NCBI RefSeq assembly: GCF_014837245.1
Contig: NZ_JACYFU010000006.1
Coordinates: forward strand, 1 to 64,000
Length of the DNA stretch: 64,000 nucleotides
DNA from: Devosia oryzisoli
GTDB lineage: Bacteria > Pseudomonadota > Alphaproteobacteria > Rhizobiales > Devosiaceae
Reading direction: 5' to 3'
The position numbers were made by a program, and so were the translations under genes. Positions 8,325 through 17,433 of this stretch are shown piece after piece; within the stretch, counting starts at the first letter, position 1, and each line of letters begins with the position of its first letter. A model generated the notes under the pieces. The model worked only from the letters and a program-made list of their open reading frames with translations, ran no database searches and was not told the origin of the DNA.

Positions 8325-9362
8325 CTAGATCGGGCGGGGGAAACGGCGATGGATGGCCTCGATCCCGGAGAGCACTTCGGGGCTGAGGGTCAGGTCGGCG
8401 CCGGCCAGGCTCTGCGACAACTGCTCGGTGCTGGTGGCGCCCAGAATGGTGGCCGTCATGAAGGGGCGCGAGCGGCAGAAGGCAATGGCCATGGCGACAG
8501 GATCGAGGCCGTGCTCGCGGGCGAGCTGATGGTAGGCCTCGGTGGCCGTCTGAGAGTGCTCGGTGAGCCGCCACATGCCCTTCTGGTACTCCTTGCGGCT
8601 CCCCGGAGGCGTCACGCCGCCGGCATACTTGCCGGTGAGGATGCCCGCAGCCAGCGGCGAGTAGGCCAGGAGCCCGACATTTTCGTGGTGGCTGAGTTCG
8701 GCGAGGTCGTGATCGAAGAGGCGACGGAGCAGGCTGTATTCGTTCTGTACCGAGACGAGGCGCGGCAGGCCCCTGGCCTCGGCAATGCGGAGCCACTGGG
8801 CGATGCCCCAGGCGGTTTCGTTGGAGACGCCGATATGGCGGATCTTGCCGGCCTTGACCTGGGCATTGAGCGTTTCGAGCATTTCCTCGATATTGGCGAG
8901 GACATCGGCCGTTTCCTGCCGCTCCGGGGCGTATTTCCAGTAGCCTTCGAAATGGTAGTGGCCGCGGCTCGCCCAGTGGATCTGGTAGAGGTCGATATAG
9001 TCGGTCCTGAGCCGCTTGAGGCTGGCGTCGAGCGCCTGCGGGATGGTGGTGCCGTCGGCGCGCCGGCCGCCACGCAGGAAGGCCGAGCCACCGCCGCCGA
9101 TCTTGCTGGCGAGCACCCAGCGATCGCGATCCTTGTGGGTGACAAACCAGTTGCCGATGATTTCCTCGGTGCGGCCGCTGGTTTGCGGACTGCCGGGCAC
9201 GGCGTAGAGTTCGGCCGTATCCATGAAGGTGATGCCGGCGTCCAGCGCCATGGCGATCTGCGCGTGGCCCTCGGCCTCGGTATTCTGGCTGCCCCAGGTC
9301 ATTGTGCCCAGGCAGAGGTCCGTCACCGCGATATCGGTGCGGCCCAGGGTCTTCATTTTCAT
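8325..9362 (-). CDS. NADPH-dependent aldo/keto reductase, Tas/YajO-like
   Basis: A 345-aa TIM-barrel oxidoreductase. LGTMTWGSQNTEAEGHAQI, DTAELYAVP and the EIIGNW segment match the Tas subgroup of aldo/keto reductases. The catalytic Asp, Tyr, Lys and His are in the usual places (FMDTAELY, LASKIGGG, YQIHW), and the C-terminal TILGATSTEQL binds the cofactor phosphate. The physiological substrate is unknown. The ATG at 9362 was chosen because the residues upstream are unlike the family; a second ATG lies two codons in. Confidence 0.88.
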   Translation of the reverse strand: MKMKTLGRTDIAVTDLCLGTMTWGSQNTEAEGHAQIAMALDAGITFMDTAELYAVPGSPQTSGRTEEIIGNWFVTHKDRDRWVLASKIGGGGSAFLRGGRRADGTTIPQALDASLKRLRTDYIDLYQIHWASRGHYHFEGYWKYAPERQETADVLANIEEMLETLNAQVKAGKIRHIGVSNETAWGIAQWLRIAEARGLPRLVSVQNEYSLLRRLFDHDLAELSHHENVGLLAYSPLAAGILTGKYAGGVTPPGSRKEYQKGMWRLTEHSQTATEAYHQLAREHGLDPVAMAIAFCRSRPFMTATILGATSTEQLSQSLAGADLTLSPEVLSGIEAIHRRFPRPI

Positions 9363-9520
9363 GGGAAATTCCGGTTGGTGCGAAGAAAGGCGCCGGACCC
9401 TAGACCAGACGCACGGATGAGGGAAGGGCAGCAGGCGGTGGTTTTTCCACAGCGGCAGGGGGCGGGACCGGCCGGTTTCCGGCGATGTCAAAAAACCGTC
9501 ATGCCGGAGCGCTTTGGGGG

Positions 9521-9549
9521 TTGAGGTCTCGGGAGGGACCCCCTATATA
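9521..9549 (+). promoter_or_regulatory. Promoter of tRNA-fMet
   Basis: TTGAGG, a 17-bp spacer and TATATA form a sigma-70 promoter ending 35 bp before the mature tRNA start. Confidence 0.6.
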
Positions 9550-9584
9550 GCCCCTACGCCGCGCTTTGCAGCGCAGGCGCGTGA

Positions 9585-9661
<77 letters not shown>

Positions 9662-9666
9662 AATCG

Positions 9667-9701
9667 AAAACCCGTTGGACTTTGTTGTTCAGCGGGTTTT
9701 T
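9667..9701 (+). terminator. Terminator of tRNA-fMet
   Basis: The arms AAAACCCGTTG and CAGCGGGTTTT (one T-G wobble) flank a 12-nt loop, with a T run at the end. It directly follows the tRNA. The 288 bp from here to lptD show no other gene. Confidence 0.75.
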
Positions 9702-9989
9702 CCTTTTCCAGCTATCGATGCCACTGCGGATTGCTGTCATCGCGTTTCCCTTCGTGACGCCGGCAGGGCGTTCTTTCGCGCAGCGTTTGGTCACATGTGC
9801 GCTCCGCGCAACAGGACTTCTTCCTGGCGAGGGATTTGGACATTGTTCATTGCCGATGCCTAAAATGATCTGTAACCAGTTTGCCGTTAGACCTGTGCCG
9901 GGGGTGCGGGAGGCGAGCGTGCGGAACAATGGGTGCGGACCGGACACCGGGCGTTAGGCTGGCGGATCGGACGAAGCAGGGCAGGAAGC

Positions 9990-12290
9990 GTGAGGCCAAA
10001 CGACCGCCGAATTAGACCCTATCGGCTGGCGCTTTCGCTGCTGGCGGCAGGTTGCGCTTTGCTGCCGCTTGCTGTGCATGCTCAAGGGCTCGTCCCTCCC
10101 GACTTCTTCAACGCCCCTGTCGACCCTGCGGCCCCGACCGCCGTCGAGGCGGACGAACTCGTGTTCGACGCGGTCAACAACGTCATCAATGCGAACGGCG
10201 ACGTGGTGGTGCGGGCCAGTGGCTACACCCTCGCGGGCAACCGGCTGGTCTACCGCCGCACCTCCGGCGAACTCGATTTCGTGGGGGACGTGGTCATCAC
10301 CGACCCGTCGGGTAACGTGTCGCGCAGCGCCAACCTCAAGGTGACAGGTGGCCTCAAGCAGGCCTTCCTCGATTCCCTGACCATCACCGGTTACGACGGC
10401 TCGCGCATCACCGCCGACAGCGCGGACTACGACAGCGCCGTCCAGACCATCCTGACCCGCGCGTCCTATGCGCCGTGCGGCGAGTGCATCGACGCCCAGG
10501 GGCGGCGGATCGGCTGGTCGGTGAGTGCGGCCAAGGTGACCTACACCAAGGCGGATGGATCCGTGGCGTTGGAGCAGCCGAGCCTGGCGCTGCTGGGCGT
10601 TCCGGTGGCATGGCTCCCTTATCTCTGGATTCCCAATCTCAGCAACGAGGCACTCCAGCGCATTCCGCGGCCGAGCCTCGCCTATAGCGAGGAGATCGGG
10701 CTCAAGGTGGAGGTGCCCTTCTCGGTCTATTCGAGCAAGTTCACCGACATCATTCTTTCCCCGGCGCTGGTCAGCGGCCAGGGCTTCCTGATGGGCGCCG
10801 AATGGGTCCAGCGCTTCGACAAGGGCGCGTTCCAGGTCAAGGCGTCGGGGCTCTACCAGTTCAACCCGGACGCCTTCGATTTCGCCGATGCGCGGCGGGA
10901 GTGGCGCGGCGCCATCCAGACCTCGGGCCAGTTCGTGCCGGTGGAGGACTGGACTGTCGGCTTTGCCTATGCCGCATTCACCGACAGCGCCTATTTCGAG
11001 GACTACTTCATCAATCCCGGCCGGGCGGCGATCAATGAAGTGTATGCCACGCATCTGACGGCAGACACCTATATCGACGCCCGCGTCCAGCAGTATAATC
11101 TCTTGGGCGACAACACCGACCAGAGCCGGGACCAGCAGGGCATTGCCTTGCCGAACTTGAGGGCGGAGCACACCTTCCGCTTTGGCCCGGACCTTGGCCA
11201 GCTTGACGTTGAAGGCAAGCTGCTCGGCTTTACGCGCAAGGCGGACCGGCGGGCCGTGGTCAATGGCGTACCTTATGATTATGCCTATGCCGGCAATCGG
11301 CTGCACGGCATGGCCCAGGCCAGATGGCAGAACCAGTATATCGTGGGCGGGGTGGTCGCGACCCCGTTTGCCGGAGTGCGGGTGGACGGCAGCTATTATG
11401 ACGGCAACAGTCTCCTGCCCAGCGCGCCCCCCGAGCAGGCGCTGGTCGGGGCAACGCCGATCGCCGCAATCGACGTCCGCTATCCCCTGGTGGCCAGTAG
11501 CCCCGGGGTGACGCACCTGGTCGAGCCGATCGGACAGATCGTCTATCGCGGCAGCGACCAGAGCGCGCCCGGGATCACCAACGAGGACGCGCAAAGCGTC
11601 GTGCTCGATGACACCAACCTCTTCAGCTACAACCGCTTCACGGGCATCGACCGGCAGGAGACGGGCCTGAGGGCCAATATCGGCGCGCGGTACCTTGCCG
11701 ATTTCAACGACGGCAGCCACTTCGAGCTCGTTGCCGGGCAGTCCTTCCAACTGGTCGGCCCCAATTCCTTCGCGCTCGGCGACCAGGTTAACGCCGGAGT
11801 AGGGTCGGGGCTTGAAACCGCGTCGTCCTACGCCGTGCTCGGCGCCTATGGGCGTCTCGAGAGCGGCTTTACCGGCAGTGGCAAGCTGCAGCTCGACGCG
11901 GATGACTTCACCATCGCCCGGGGCGGGCTCGGGGTGGGATATGCCGCCGACGGCTGGGCGGCCGCGCTCAACTATCGCTACACAGAGGCCGTGAGGGCGG
12001 CTGGGCAGCTGCGCGACCAGAACGAAATCGGGGCGGATGTCACCGTGCCGGTGGCGGAATACTGGTCGGTTTCGGCGAGTGCCTATTGGGACATCAACGC
12101 CAACAGCTACCTGCTGGCGGGCGCCGGTCTCAACTATGACGACGGCTTCCTCCAGTTCGGCGCCAACGCGACGCGCACCGGGCCGACGCACGTTTCGCCG
12201 GATGAGACGCGCGTTCTCGCGACTTTCAAGCTCAAAGCGCCCGCCGGATTCAATGCCGGCTATTCCGGTGCCGTGCCGCTGGGCAATTAG
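9990..12290 (+). CDS. lptD: LPS-assembly outer-membrane protein LptD (OstA), divergent
   Basis: A 766-aa outer-membrane beta-barrel that should insert lipopolysaccharide into the outer leaflet. After a signal peptide (LALSLLAAGCALLPLAVHAQ) comes an OstA-like jellyroll (VEADELVFDAVNNVINANGD... GYTLAGNRLVYRR), then the LptD barrel with a CGEC pair and GVPVAWLPYLWIPN. The GTG at 9990 puts the signal peptide at the N-terminus. The neighbourhood is unusual: no lptFG, surA or pdxA is next to it, only the small lipoprotein lptE. A 798-codon antisense frame covers the gene but resembles nothing. Confidence 0.85.
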   Translation: MRPNDRRIRPYRLALSLLAAGCALLPLAVHAQGLVPPDFFNAPVDPAAPTAVEADELVFDAVNNVINANGDVVVRASGYTLAGNRLVYRRTSGELDFVGDVVITDPSGNVSRSANLKVTGGLKQAFLDSLTITGYDGSRITADSADYDSAVQTILTRASYAPCGECIDAQGRRIGWSVSAAKVTYTKADGSVALEQPSLALLGVPVAWLPYLWIPNLSNEALQRIPRPSLAYSEEIGLKVEVPFSVYSSKFTDIILSPALVSGQGFLMGAEWVQRFDKGAFQVKASGLYQFNPDAFDFADARREWRGAIQTSGQFVPVEDWTVGFAYAAFTDSAYFEDYFINPGRAAINEVYATHLTADTYIDARVQQYNLLGDNTDQSRDQQGIALPNLRAEHTFRFGPDLGQLDVEGKLLGFTRKADRRAVVNGVPYDYAYAGNRLHGMAQARWQNQYIVGGVVATPFAGVRVDGSYYDGNSLLPSAPPEQALVGATPIAAIDVRYPLVASSPGVTHLVEPIGQIVYRGSDQSAPGITNEDAQSVVLDDTNLFSYNRFTGIDRQETGLRANIGARYLADFNDGSHFELVAGQSFQLVGPNSFALGDQVNAGVGSGLETASSYAVLGAYGRLESGFTGSGKLQLDADDFTIARGGLGVGYAADGWAAALNYRYTEAVRAAGQLRDQNEIGADVTVPVAEYWSVSASAYWDINANSYLLAGAGLNYDDGFLQFGANATRTGPTHVSPDETRVLATFKLKAPAGFNAGYSGAVPLGN

Positions 12291-12301
12291 GGGTGAGCCG
12301 C

Positions 12302-12826
12302 ATGAAATCAAACCGTCTGGCGACTTTGATCGGTGTGGCCCTGCTGTCACTGGCCCTTGCTGCGTGTTCGAGCTTCACGCCCGTTTATGGCGACCGCGCG
12401 GGCGGTGGCCTCAGCGAGGCGCGGTTCTTCTTTGCCGAACCCGGCAGCCGGATCGAGCAGATCGTCCTCAACCGGCTCCGGACGGTGTTTCCGCAGCCGG
12501 CGCGGCCGGGGGATCCGACGCTGAGCGTCAGTGTTTCCGCGGGCGGCGCCTACGAGGGAATTTCGAATGCGTTCCCGGCGCGACGGCCGCTCGGGCGGCG
12601 GGTGACGGCCACTGTCTCCATCGTTGGCGCGGATGGCACCGCGTTTTCGGCGACGCGCTTCGTCGACACCTCGTACCAGTCGGACAGCGTCACTCCCGCC
12701 GATGCTGCTGCGGCCGACGGCGCGATGGAGCGAGCGGCCAGAGCCGTGGCAGAATCCCTCCGCGCTGCCATCCTGGCAGGCTATCGCCCCGGCATGTCTG
12801 CTCCGGTCGCGCCGATCGCACGCTGA
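12302..12826 (+). CDS. lptE: LptE-like LPS-assembly lipoprotein
   Basis: A 174-aa lipoprotein: signal peptide LIGVALLSLALAAC with a lipobox ending in the acylated cysteine, followed by FTPVYG, the short motif usual at the start of mature LptE. The RIEQIVLNRLR helix and the SVSVSAGG strand also fit the small alpha/beta fold of LptE. It follows lptD by 11 bp, so the two are cotranscribed, consistent with a plug-barrel complex. LptE is poorly conserved, so the name rests partly on context. ATG 12302 is preferred over GTG 12293 because of the AGGGGTG site. Confidence 0.68.
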   Translation: MKSNRLATLIGVALLSLALAACSSFTPVYGDRAGGGLSEARFFFAEPGSRIEQIVLNRLRTVFPQPARPGDPTLSVSVSAGGAYEGISNAFPARRPLGRRVTATVSIVGADGTAFSATRFVDTSYQSDSVTPADAAAADGAMERAARAVAESLRAAILAGYRPGMSAPVAPIAR

Positions 12827-12930
12827 CGCGGCAGCGATTGTTTCCAATACCATGACGGTGTGTGACGGCTTATCGCCGTTGCCTGGACGCGAAGGCGCAT
12901 CCGATATGGGAGGGAACAAGGAGCCAGGCG

Positions 12931-13530
12931 ATGAGCGACTATCACTTCAGGCAGGCGAAAGGCGCTGACGACAGGGCGCCGCTGATCTTTCTGTTTCACG
13001 GCACGGGCGGTGACGAGAACCAGTTCTTCGATTTTGCCGGCGATGTGCTCCCCGGAGCGCGTCGGGTGGCGCCGCGCGGCGATGTCAGCGAAGGTGGGGC
13101 GCTGCGCTTTTTCCGCCGCACCGGCGAGGGGGTCTACGACATGGCGGACCTGGCGAGGCGGACTGAGGCGATGGTGCAGTTCGTGCGCCAGCGCGTGGCT
13201 GAAAGCGATCCGGTGTCCGTACTGGGCCTGGGGTATTCCAACGGCGCCAACATCCTGGCATCCGTGCAGTTTGCGGCGCCGGACCTGTTCGACCGTACGA
13301 TGCTGATGCATCCCCTGATCCCTTTCCAGCCGCGGGACGTGCGGTTCGACGGCCTGAGCGTGCTCATCACGGCGGGGCAACGGGACCCGATCGCCCCTGC
13401 CGGAGCGACACAGGCGCTGGCCACCTATTTCGAGCGCAACGGCGCGGAGGTGACACTGGATTGGCATGCCGGCGGGCACGAAATCCGGCCCGGCGAGGTG
13501 GAAGCGATCCGGCGGTTCGTGGCGTCGTGA
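12931..13530 (+). CDS. Phospholipase/carboxylesterase-type alpha/beta hydrolase
   Basis: A 199-aa cytoplasmic hydrolase. The N-terminal LIFLFHGTGGDENQF gives the oxyanion hole, GYSNGANILAS the nucleophile elbow, and the GHEIRPGE segment the histidine. It belongs to the small carboxylesterase group that includes MhqD-like proteins; no glyoxalase/dioxygenase partner is adjacent. AAGGAG lies 7 nt upstream of the ATG at 12931, which decides the start. Confidence 0.82.
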   Translation: MSDYHFRQAKGADDRAPLIFLFHGTGGDENQFFDFAGDVLPGARRVAPRGDVSEGGALRFFRRTGEGVYDMADLARRTEAMVQFVRQRVAESDPVSVLGLGYSNGANILASVQFAAPDLFDRTMLMHPLIPFQPRDVRFDGLSVLITAGQRDPIAPAGATQALATYFERNGAEVTLDWHAGGHEIRPGEVEAIRRFVAS

Positions 13531-13625
13531 TCCACCGGTAAGGCGACGGTTGCTCCCAATCGCCGAGGCAGTGGAAACAGCCGAGGCGAAATGCTAGCCA
13601 GAGGGGGTGCAACCGGGAGACCATA

Positions 13626-14666
13626 GTGAAAACCGCAACGCTCTTCGCCCTTTGCCTTGTGTCCCTAACAGCCGGCTGGTGCGGGGCGGCGGGCGCCGCC
13701 AGCTTCGACTGCAGCAAGGCGGCCTCGCCCTTCGAGCACGCGATCTGCGACAACCCCGAGTTGTCCCGCGCCGACGAGCGGCTGGCAACGACCTATGCCA
13801 CGGCCACCGGAGGGCTCAGCGAACCTGCGCTCAAGGCGCTGCGCAGCGACCAGCGCACCTGGCTGGACTTCGCGCAACGGGCCTGCACGCGGGATAACAG
13901 GCCCATGTCGACCGGCCGGTATTCCGAGGACGGGGTTTCCTGCCTCGTCAGCACGTTCGCGGGACGCTCGGACGTCCTCGAAACGAGCCGGATGATCAGC
14001 GGCCAACGATTCTATCCGCTCAGCCGCTACGCCACGTTCCTCGACCCGGATGGCGTCGGGAACGACGACTACTACTGGCCCGTCGCGACGCACCAATTCT
14101 CCTTTGCGCAGCTCGACGGGAGCGATGCCGCGGCCGACGCCTTCAATGCGTTCGTGGCGGAGCAGGTCGATGCCCTCGCGGGCGCCTCCGGCGGCGAACC
14201 TGGCGAGGGCGACCAGACGAGCGACACCAGCAATTCCATCACCGTCAAAGACGTGGACGAGCGGATGATCACGCTCGACGTCACCACATATTGGTACGGA
14301 CACGGAGCGGCGCACGGCAACTACACCATCAGCCTCATTCACTATCTGCGGGACAAGCAGCGGGCGCTGGAGGCGTCGGATGTGTTCGGCACCAAGGGCT
14401 GGCAGAAGGCGCTTCTCGGGCTGGTGGTCGATGAGCTCAAGACCGAACATGGTGAGGATGTGATGCTCGATAGCCCCGGCGACATCGCCGATATCGTCAC
14501 CGATCCAACGCGCTGGGACTTGTCGGACCCTTACGGGCTGGTCATCCAGTTCGAGCCCTACGAGGTGGCTGCCTATGCCTATGGCGCGCCCACCGTGCGG
14601 ATTCCCTGGGCGGCACTGGAGGCGTACCGTGCCGAGGACGCAGACGGTTTTCGGTACGGCTATTGA
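13626..14666 (+). CDS. Secreted LprI-domain / DUF3298 protein
   Basis: A 346-aa exported protein. After a signal peptide, residues about 26-95 form an LprI-type domain (SFDCSKAASPFEHAICDNPE...LDFAQRACTRD) with its paired cysteines, a family linked to lysozyme inhibition. The C-terminal part is a DUF3298 (RsiV-like) domain with TTYWYGHGAAHGNY and EVAAYAYGAPTVRIPW. DUF3298 proteins such as RsiV bind lysozyme, so a periplasmic role in sensing or resisting lysozyme-like enzymes is a reasonable inference, not a demonstrated one. Confidence 0.78.
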   Translation: MKTATLFALCLVSLTAGWCGAAGAASFDCSKAASPFEHAICDNPELSRADERLATTYATATGGLSEPALKALRSDQRTWLDFAQRACTRDNRPMSTGRYSEDGVSCLVSTFAGRSDVLETSRMISGQRFYPLSRYATFLDPDGVGNDDYYWPVATHQFSFAQLDGSDAAADAFNAFVAEQVDALAGASGGEPGEGDQTSDTSNSITVKDVDERMITLDVTTYWYGHGAAHGNYTISLIHYLRDKQRALEASDVFGTKGWQKALLGLVVDELKTEHGEDVMLDSPGDIADIVTDPTRWDLSDPYGLVIQFEPYEVAAYAYGAPTVRIPWAALEAYRAEDADGFRYGY

Positions 14667-14670
14667 GCGA

Positions 14671-14967
14671 TCAGGCCAGAAGGTCTCGCCATTCGGGGTG
14701 GCGGCGGAACTGCACCACGACGTAAGGGCAGACGGGGGTGATCCCGAAGCCCTGCTCGCGCGCGTCTGCCACGGCGGCCTTGACCAGCCGCAGGGCGATG
14801 CCGCGGCCTTCGAATTCGGGTGGGACGCCGGTGTGGTCGATGATCATCGGGCCGTCGCCGGACTTCTTGTAGGTCATCTCGGCTTCCGCGCCGGGCGCAA
14901 GCTCGATGACATAGCGGCCCCGGGTGGGGCCCTCTTCACGCGCGATGCGGTATTCGGTTTCGGCCAT
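14671..14967 (-). CDS. GNAT-like N-acetyltransferase (YjdJ type, short)
   Basis: A 98-aa protein covering only the minimal GNAT core. MIIDHTGVPPEFEGRGIALR is the acetyl-CoA-binding motif and VCPYVVVQFRRHPEW the conserved C-terminal segment of the Gcn5-related PF14542 family. The substrate is unknown. It converges on the DUF3298 gene with a 4-bp gap. Confidence 0.85.
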   Translation of the reverse strand: MAETEYRIAREEGPTRGRYVIELAPGAEAEMTYKKSGDGPMIIDHTGVPPEFEGRGIALRLVKAAVADAREQGFGITPVCPYVVVQFRRHPEWRDLLA

Positions 14968-15056
14968 GCGCCGCCATCCTTCCTGGTTGCGTCGTCAAGT
15001 CTGGCGGCATAACGCATCGGCTGCAAGAAAAGTCTGGTAATCCGCAAGGAAACGAC

Positions 15057-15452
15057 ATGAGCCAATTGCTGCATCACATGATTTCCTCGGGACCGCGCCC
15101 GGTGGCGCCGTTCAGCCATGCCGTGGAGGCGGATGGCTGGGTGTTCGTGACCGGGCAGATGCCGACCGATCCGGCGGCACCCGACGCGCCCCTGCCCGAG
15201 GGCATCGAGGCGCAGACGCGGCGCGTGGTGGAGAACCTGCGGATCGTGCTCGGCGGGATCGGGCTGGGGCTCGAGCACGTCACCATGGCCCGCATCTACC
15301 TGACGCAGTTCGAGCGCGACTACGCGTCACTCAACGCCCTTTGGCCGAGCTTCTTCGAGCCGGGGAAGCTGCCGGCGCGGACCACTATCGGGGTGACGGC
15401 ATTGGCGGTTGGCGCGCTGGTGGAGATCGACCTCGTAGCGCGCCGCTCCTGA
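15057..15452 (+). CDS. RidA family enamine/imine deaminase
   Basis: A 131-aa protein of the YjgF/YER057c/UK114 family that hydrolyses reactive enamines or imines. The SHAVEADGWVFVTGQMP segment, the arginine in LPARTTIGV and the glutamate in GALVEIDLVA are the conserved active-site features. It lies just upstream of KDPG aldolase on the same strand. Confidence 0.9.
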   Translation: MSQLLHHMISSGPRPVAPFSHAVEADGWVFVTGQMPTDPAAPDAPLPEGIEAQTRRVVENLRIVLGGIGLGLEHVTMARIYLTQFERDYASLNALWPSFFEPGKLPARTTIGVTALAVGALVEIDLVARRS

Positions 15453-15549
15453 CCCCAGTCGGGGCCGAATTTCACGCAGCGGGCTTGCAGGAACGCGGCC
15501 CGGCGCCTAACGCTTTCGCCAAGGCTTGCACAAGAAACGGGACCCAACC

Positions 15550-16185
15550 ATGCCACAGGACGCCAACGCCATCCGCTCCATTCTTTCGCTCGCGCCGGTG
15601 GTGCCCGTCATCATCCTCGACGACGTGGCGCAGGCGCGGCCGCTGGCCGAGGCGCTGGTGGCCGGAGGCCTGCCGGTGCTGGAGGTGACGCTGCGCACGC
15701 CCAATGCACTCAAGGTCATGGAGGAAATGGCCAAGGTCAGCGGCGCCATCGTTGGGTCCGGAACGGTTCGCCATGCCGCGCACATGAAGAGTTCGGTCGA
15801 TGCCGGCTGCCGGTTCATGGTTTCGCCCGGCGCTTCGCCGCGGCTGCTCGATGCTGCCGACGACGTGGCCATTCCGCTGCTGCCGGGCATCGGTACGCCC
15901 ACCGAAGCGATGACGGCGGCCGAGCGCGGCTATTCCTTCCTCAAGTTCTTTCCGGCCGAGGCGCTGGGCGGCGCCCCGGTTCTCAAGGCTTTCGCCTCGC
16001 CGCTGCCGGACGTCACCTTCTGCCCCACGGGCGGGATCGATCCGGAAAAGGCCAAGACCTACCTAGCCCTGCCGAACGTGATCTGCGTGGGCGGATCGTG
16101 GATCATGCCCGCCGACGCCTTGGCCAGCAGTGATTTTGCCCGCATCGAGGCGCTGGCGCGCGAGGCGGCGGCGCTGCGCGGGTGA
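15550..16185 (+). CDS. eda: 2-dehydro-3-deoxy-phosphogluconate / 4-hydroxy-2-oxoglutarate aldolase
   Basis: A 211-aa class I aldolase that splits KDPG to pyruvate and glyceraldehyde-3-phosphate in the Entner-Doudoroff route. The catalytic glutamate is in LEVTLRTP, the Schiff-base lysine in FLKFFPAE, and the phosphate-binding segments are CPTGGI and CVGGSWIMP. Phosphogluconate dehydratase is not adjacent. The ATG at 15550 was chosen; an upstream TTG at 15526 is in frame. Confidence 0.93.
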   Translation: MPQDANAIRSILSLAPVVPVIILDDVAQARPLAEALVAGGLPVLEVTLRTPNALKVMEEMAKVSGAIVGSGTVRHAAHMKSSVDAGCRFMVSPGASPRLLDAADDVAIPLLPGIGTPTEAMTAAERGYSFLKFFPAEALGGAPVLKAFASPLPDVTFCPTGGIDPEKAKTYLALPNVICVGGSWIMPADALASSDFARIEALAREAAALRG

Positions 16186-16231
16186 GCCTCCTGCGAGGTG
16201 ATGGACTATCCTCCGCGGGATCCGCGGGGCC

Positions 16232-16618
16232 ATGGAGCACGCCGTGAAGAAGGTCGTTCCCGAACACGGACTGGGGCATTTGCGGATCGTCCTCAGCGAC
16301 ACCGCCTATATTGGCCCGGGCCGAGCGGACCTGCTCGAAGGCATTGCGCGGACCGGATCGATCGCGGCCGCCGGCAAGGCGATGGGCATGAGCTACAAGC
16401 GTGCCTGGAGCCTGGTGCAGGCCCTGAATGAAGGGTTTGGCAGTGCACTCGTGCTTTCAAGCCGCGGTGGCCCGAGCCAGGGTGGCGCGCAGTTGACGGC
16501 CATGGGCGAGGAGGTGCTGCGCCGGTATCGGGCCATGCAGCGCAAATCCGAGGCCGCCATTGCCGAGGACCTGGCTGCGCTGCGACAGAAGCTGCCCAAG
16601 ATGCCCGAAAACACATAA
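16232..16618 (+). CDS. ModE-like winged-helix regulator, DNA-binding domain only
   Basis: A 128-aa protein matching the N-terminal HTH of ModE: GRADLLEGIARTGSIAAAGK, then MGMSYKRAWSLVQALNE as the recognition part and SRGGPSQGGAQLTAMGEEVL as the wing. The two molybdate-binding Mop domains of E. coli ModE (262 aa) are missing, so it cannot bind molybdate in the usual way. It is followed by modA, and a strong inverted repeat lies between them at 16643-16676. Confidence 0.82.
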   Translation: MEHAVKKVVPEHGLGHLRIVLSDTAYIGPGRADLLEGIARTGSIAAAGKAMGMSYKRAWSLVQALNEGFGSALVLSSRGGPSQGGAQLTAMGEEVLRRYRAMQRKSEAAIAEDLAALRQKLPKMPENT

Positions 16619-16642
16619 CGCTTGCCGGGGCCGTTGATTTCG

Positions 16643-16676
16643 GGCACCGATATGTCTTGTTGACCATATCGGTGCC
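16643..16676 (+). promoter_or_regulatory. Inverted-repeat operator at the modA start (candidate ModE box)
   Basis: The arms GGCACCGATATG and CATATCGGTGCC are a perfect 12-bp inverted repeat with a 10-nt centre. The inner CCGATAT/ATATCGG resembles the CG-TAT/ATA-CG symmetry of ModE sites. It overlaps possible modA start codons (TTG 16657, GTG 16672), as expected for a repressor blocking initiation. Confidence 0.65.
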
Positions 16677-17409
16677 GGTCTTGATCCGCTTTACGCTCGC
16701 CCTTGTCCTTGTGTCATCGAATGCGGTCGCTGCCAGCGCGGAGAGCGTGACCGTTGCAGTGGCGGCTAATTTTACCGCGGTGGCAGAGGACCTGGCGAAG
16801 AACTTCGCTGCGGAAAGCGGCCACGAGGTCAAGCTCAGCTTCGGGGCGACCGGGCAACTTTACGCGCAGATCAGCCAGGGCGCGCCGTTCAAGGTGTTTT
16901 TGGCCGCCGATGTCGAGCGGCCGCAAAAGGCCATGGCCGAAGGCCTGGCTGTGAAGGGCAGTTTTTTCGTTTATGCACAGGGGCGGCTGACGCTCTACGG
17001 GCCGGGGCGCGACATGCACGATGGGAAAGCGCAACTTGCCGGCGACTTCGGCAGGCTGGCTATTGCCGACCCAGAGACAGCGCCTTACGGCGCGGCTGCA
17101 GTGGAAACGCTGAAGGCGCTGGGCCTTTACGAGAAAGTGCAGCGGAGCATTGTCGAGGGCGAGAACATTTCTCAGACGTTGCAGTTCGTCGATACCGGGA
17201 ATGCCGAGCTTGGCTTCGTTGCCGCCAGCCAGGTCCTGGGCAAGGCCGATCAATGGCTGGTGCCGCCAGACCTTCACGCGCCCATTGCACAAGGTGCGGT
17301 TCTTCTCGAGGCCGGCAGGAGCAATCCAGCGGCTCGGGCCTTCCTCGCCTATCTTCGCAGCGAGGAAGCGATGAAGACGATAGAGGCGGCCGGATACGCC
17401 GTGCCGTAG
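16672..17409 (+). CDS. modA: Molybdate ABC transporter, periplasmic binding protein
   Basis: About 245 aa. A signal peptide (IRFTLALVLVSSNAVAASA) precedes the ModA fold: VTVAVAANFTAVAEDLAKNF, the SFGATGQLYAQISQGAPF oxyanion-binding region and the late FVAASQV and EAGYAVP-like end. It captures molybdate or tungstate for the membrane complex. The start is uncertain: TTG 16657, GTG 16672 and TTG 16681 are all in frame and none has a strong ribosome site; I chose GTG 16672. The start lies inside the 16643-16676 inverted repeat. Confidence 0.9.
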   Translation: MPVLIRFTLALVLVSSNAVAASAESVTVAVAANFTAVAEDLAKNFAAESGHEVKLSFGATGQLYAQISQGAPFKVFLAADVERPQKAMAEGLAVKGSFFVYAQGRLTLYGPGRDMHDGKAQLAGDFGRLAIADPETAPYGAAAVETLKALGLYEKVQRSIVEGENISQTLQFVDTGNAELGFVAASQVLGKADQWLVPPDLHAPIAQGAVLLEAGRSNPAARAFLAYLRSEEAMKTIEAAGYAVP

Positions 17410-17433
17410 CCTCAAGACCCCAGGATATCCAGC

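Noticed and set aside
9954..12350. 798-codon open frame antisense to lptD
   Set aside because: It mirrors the codon pattern of lptD, matches no family and lacks a ribosome site; long antisense frames are common in GC-rich genes.
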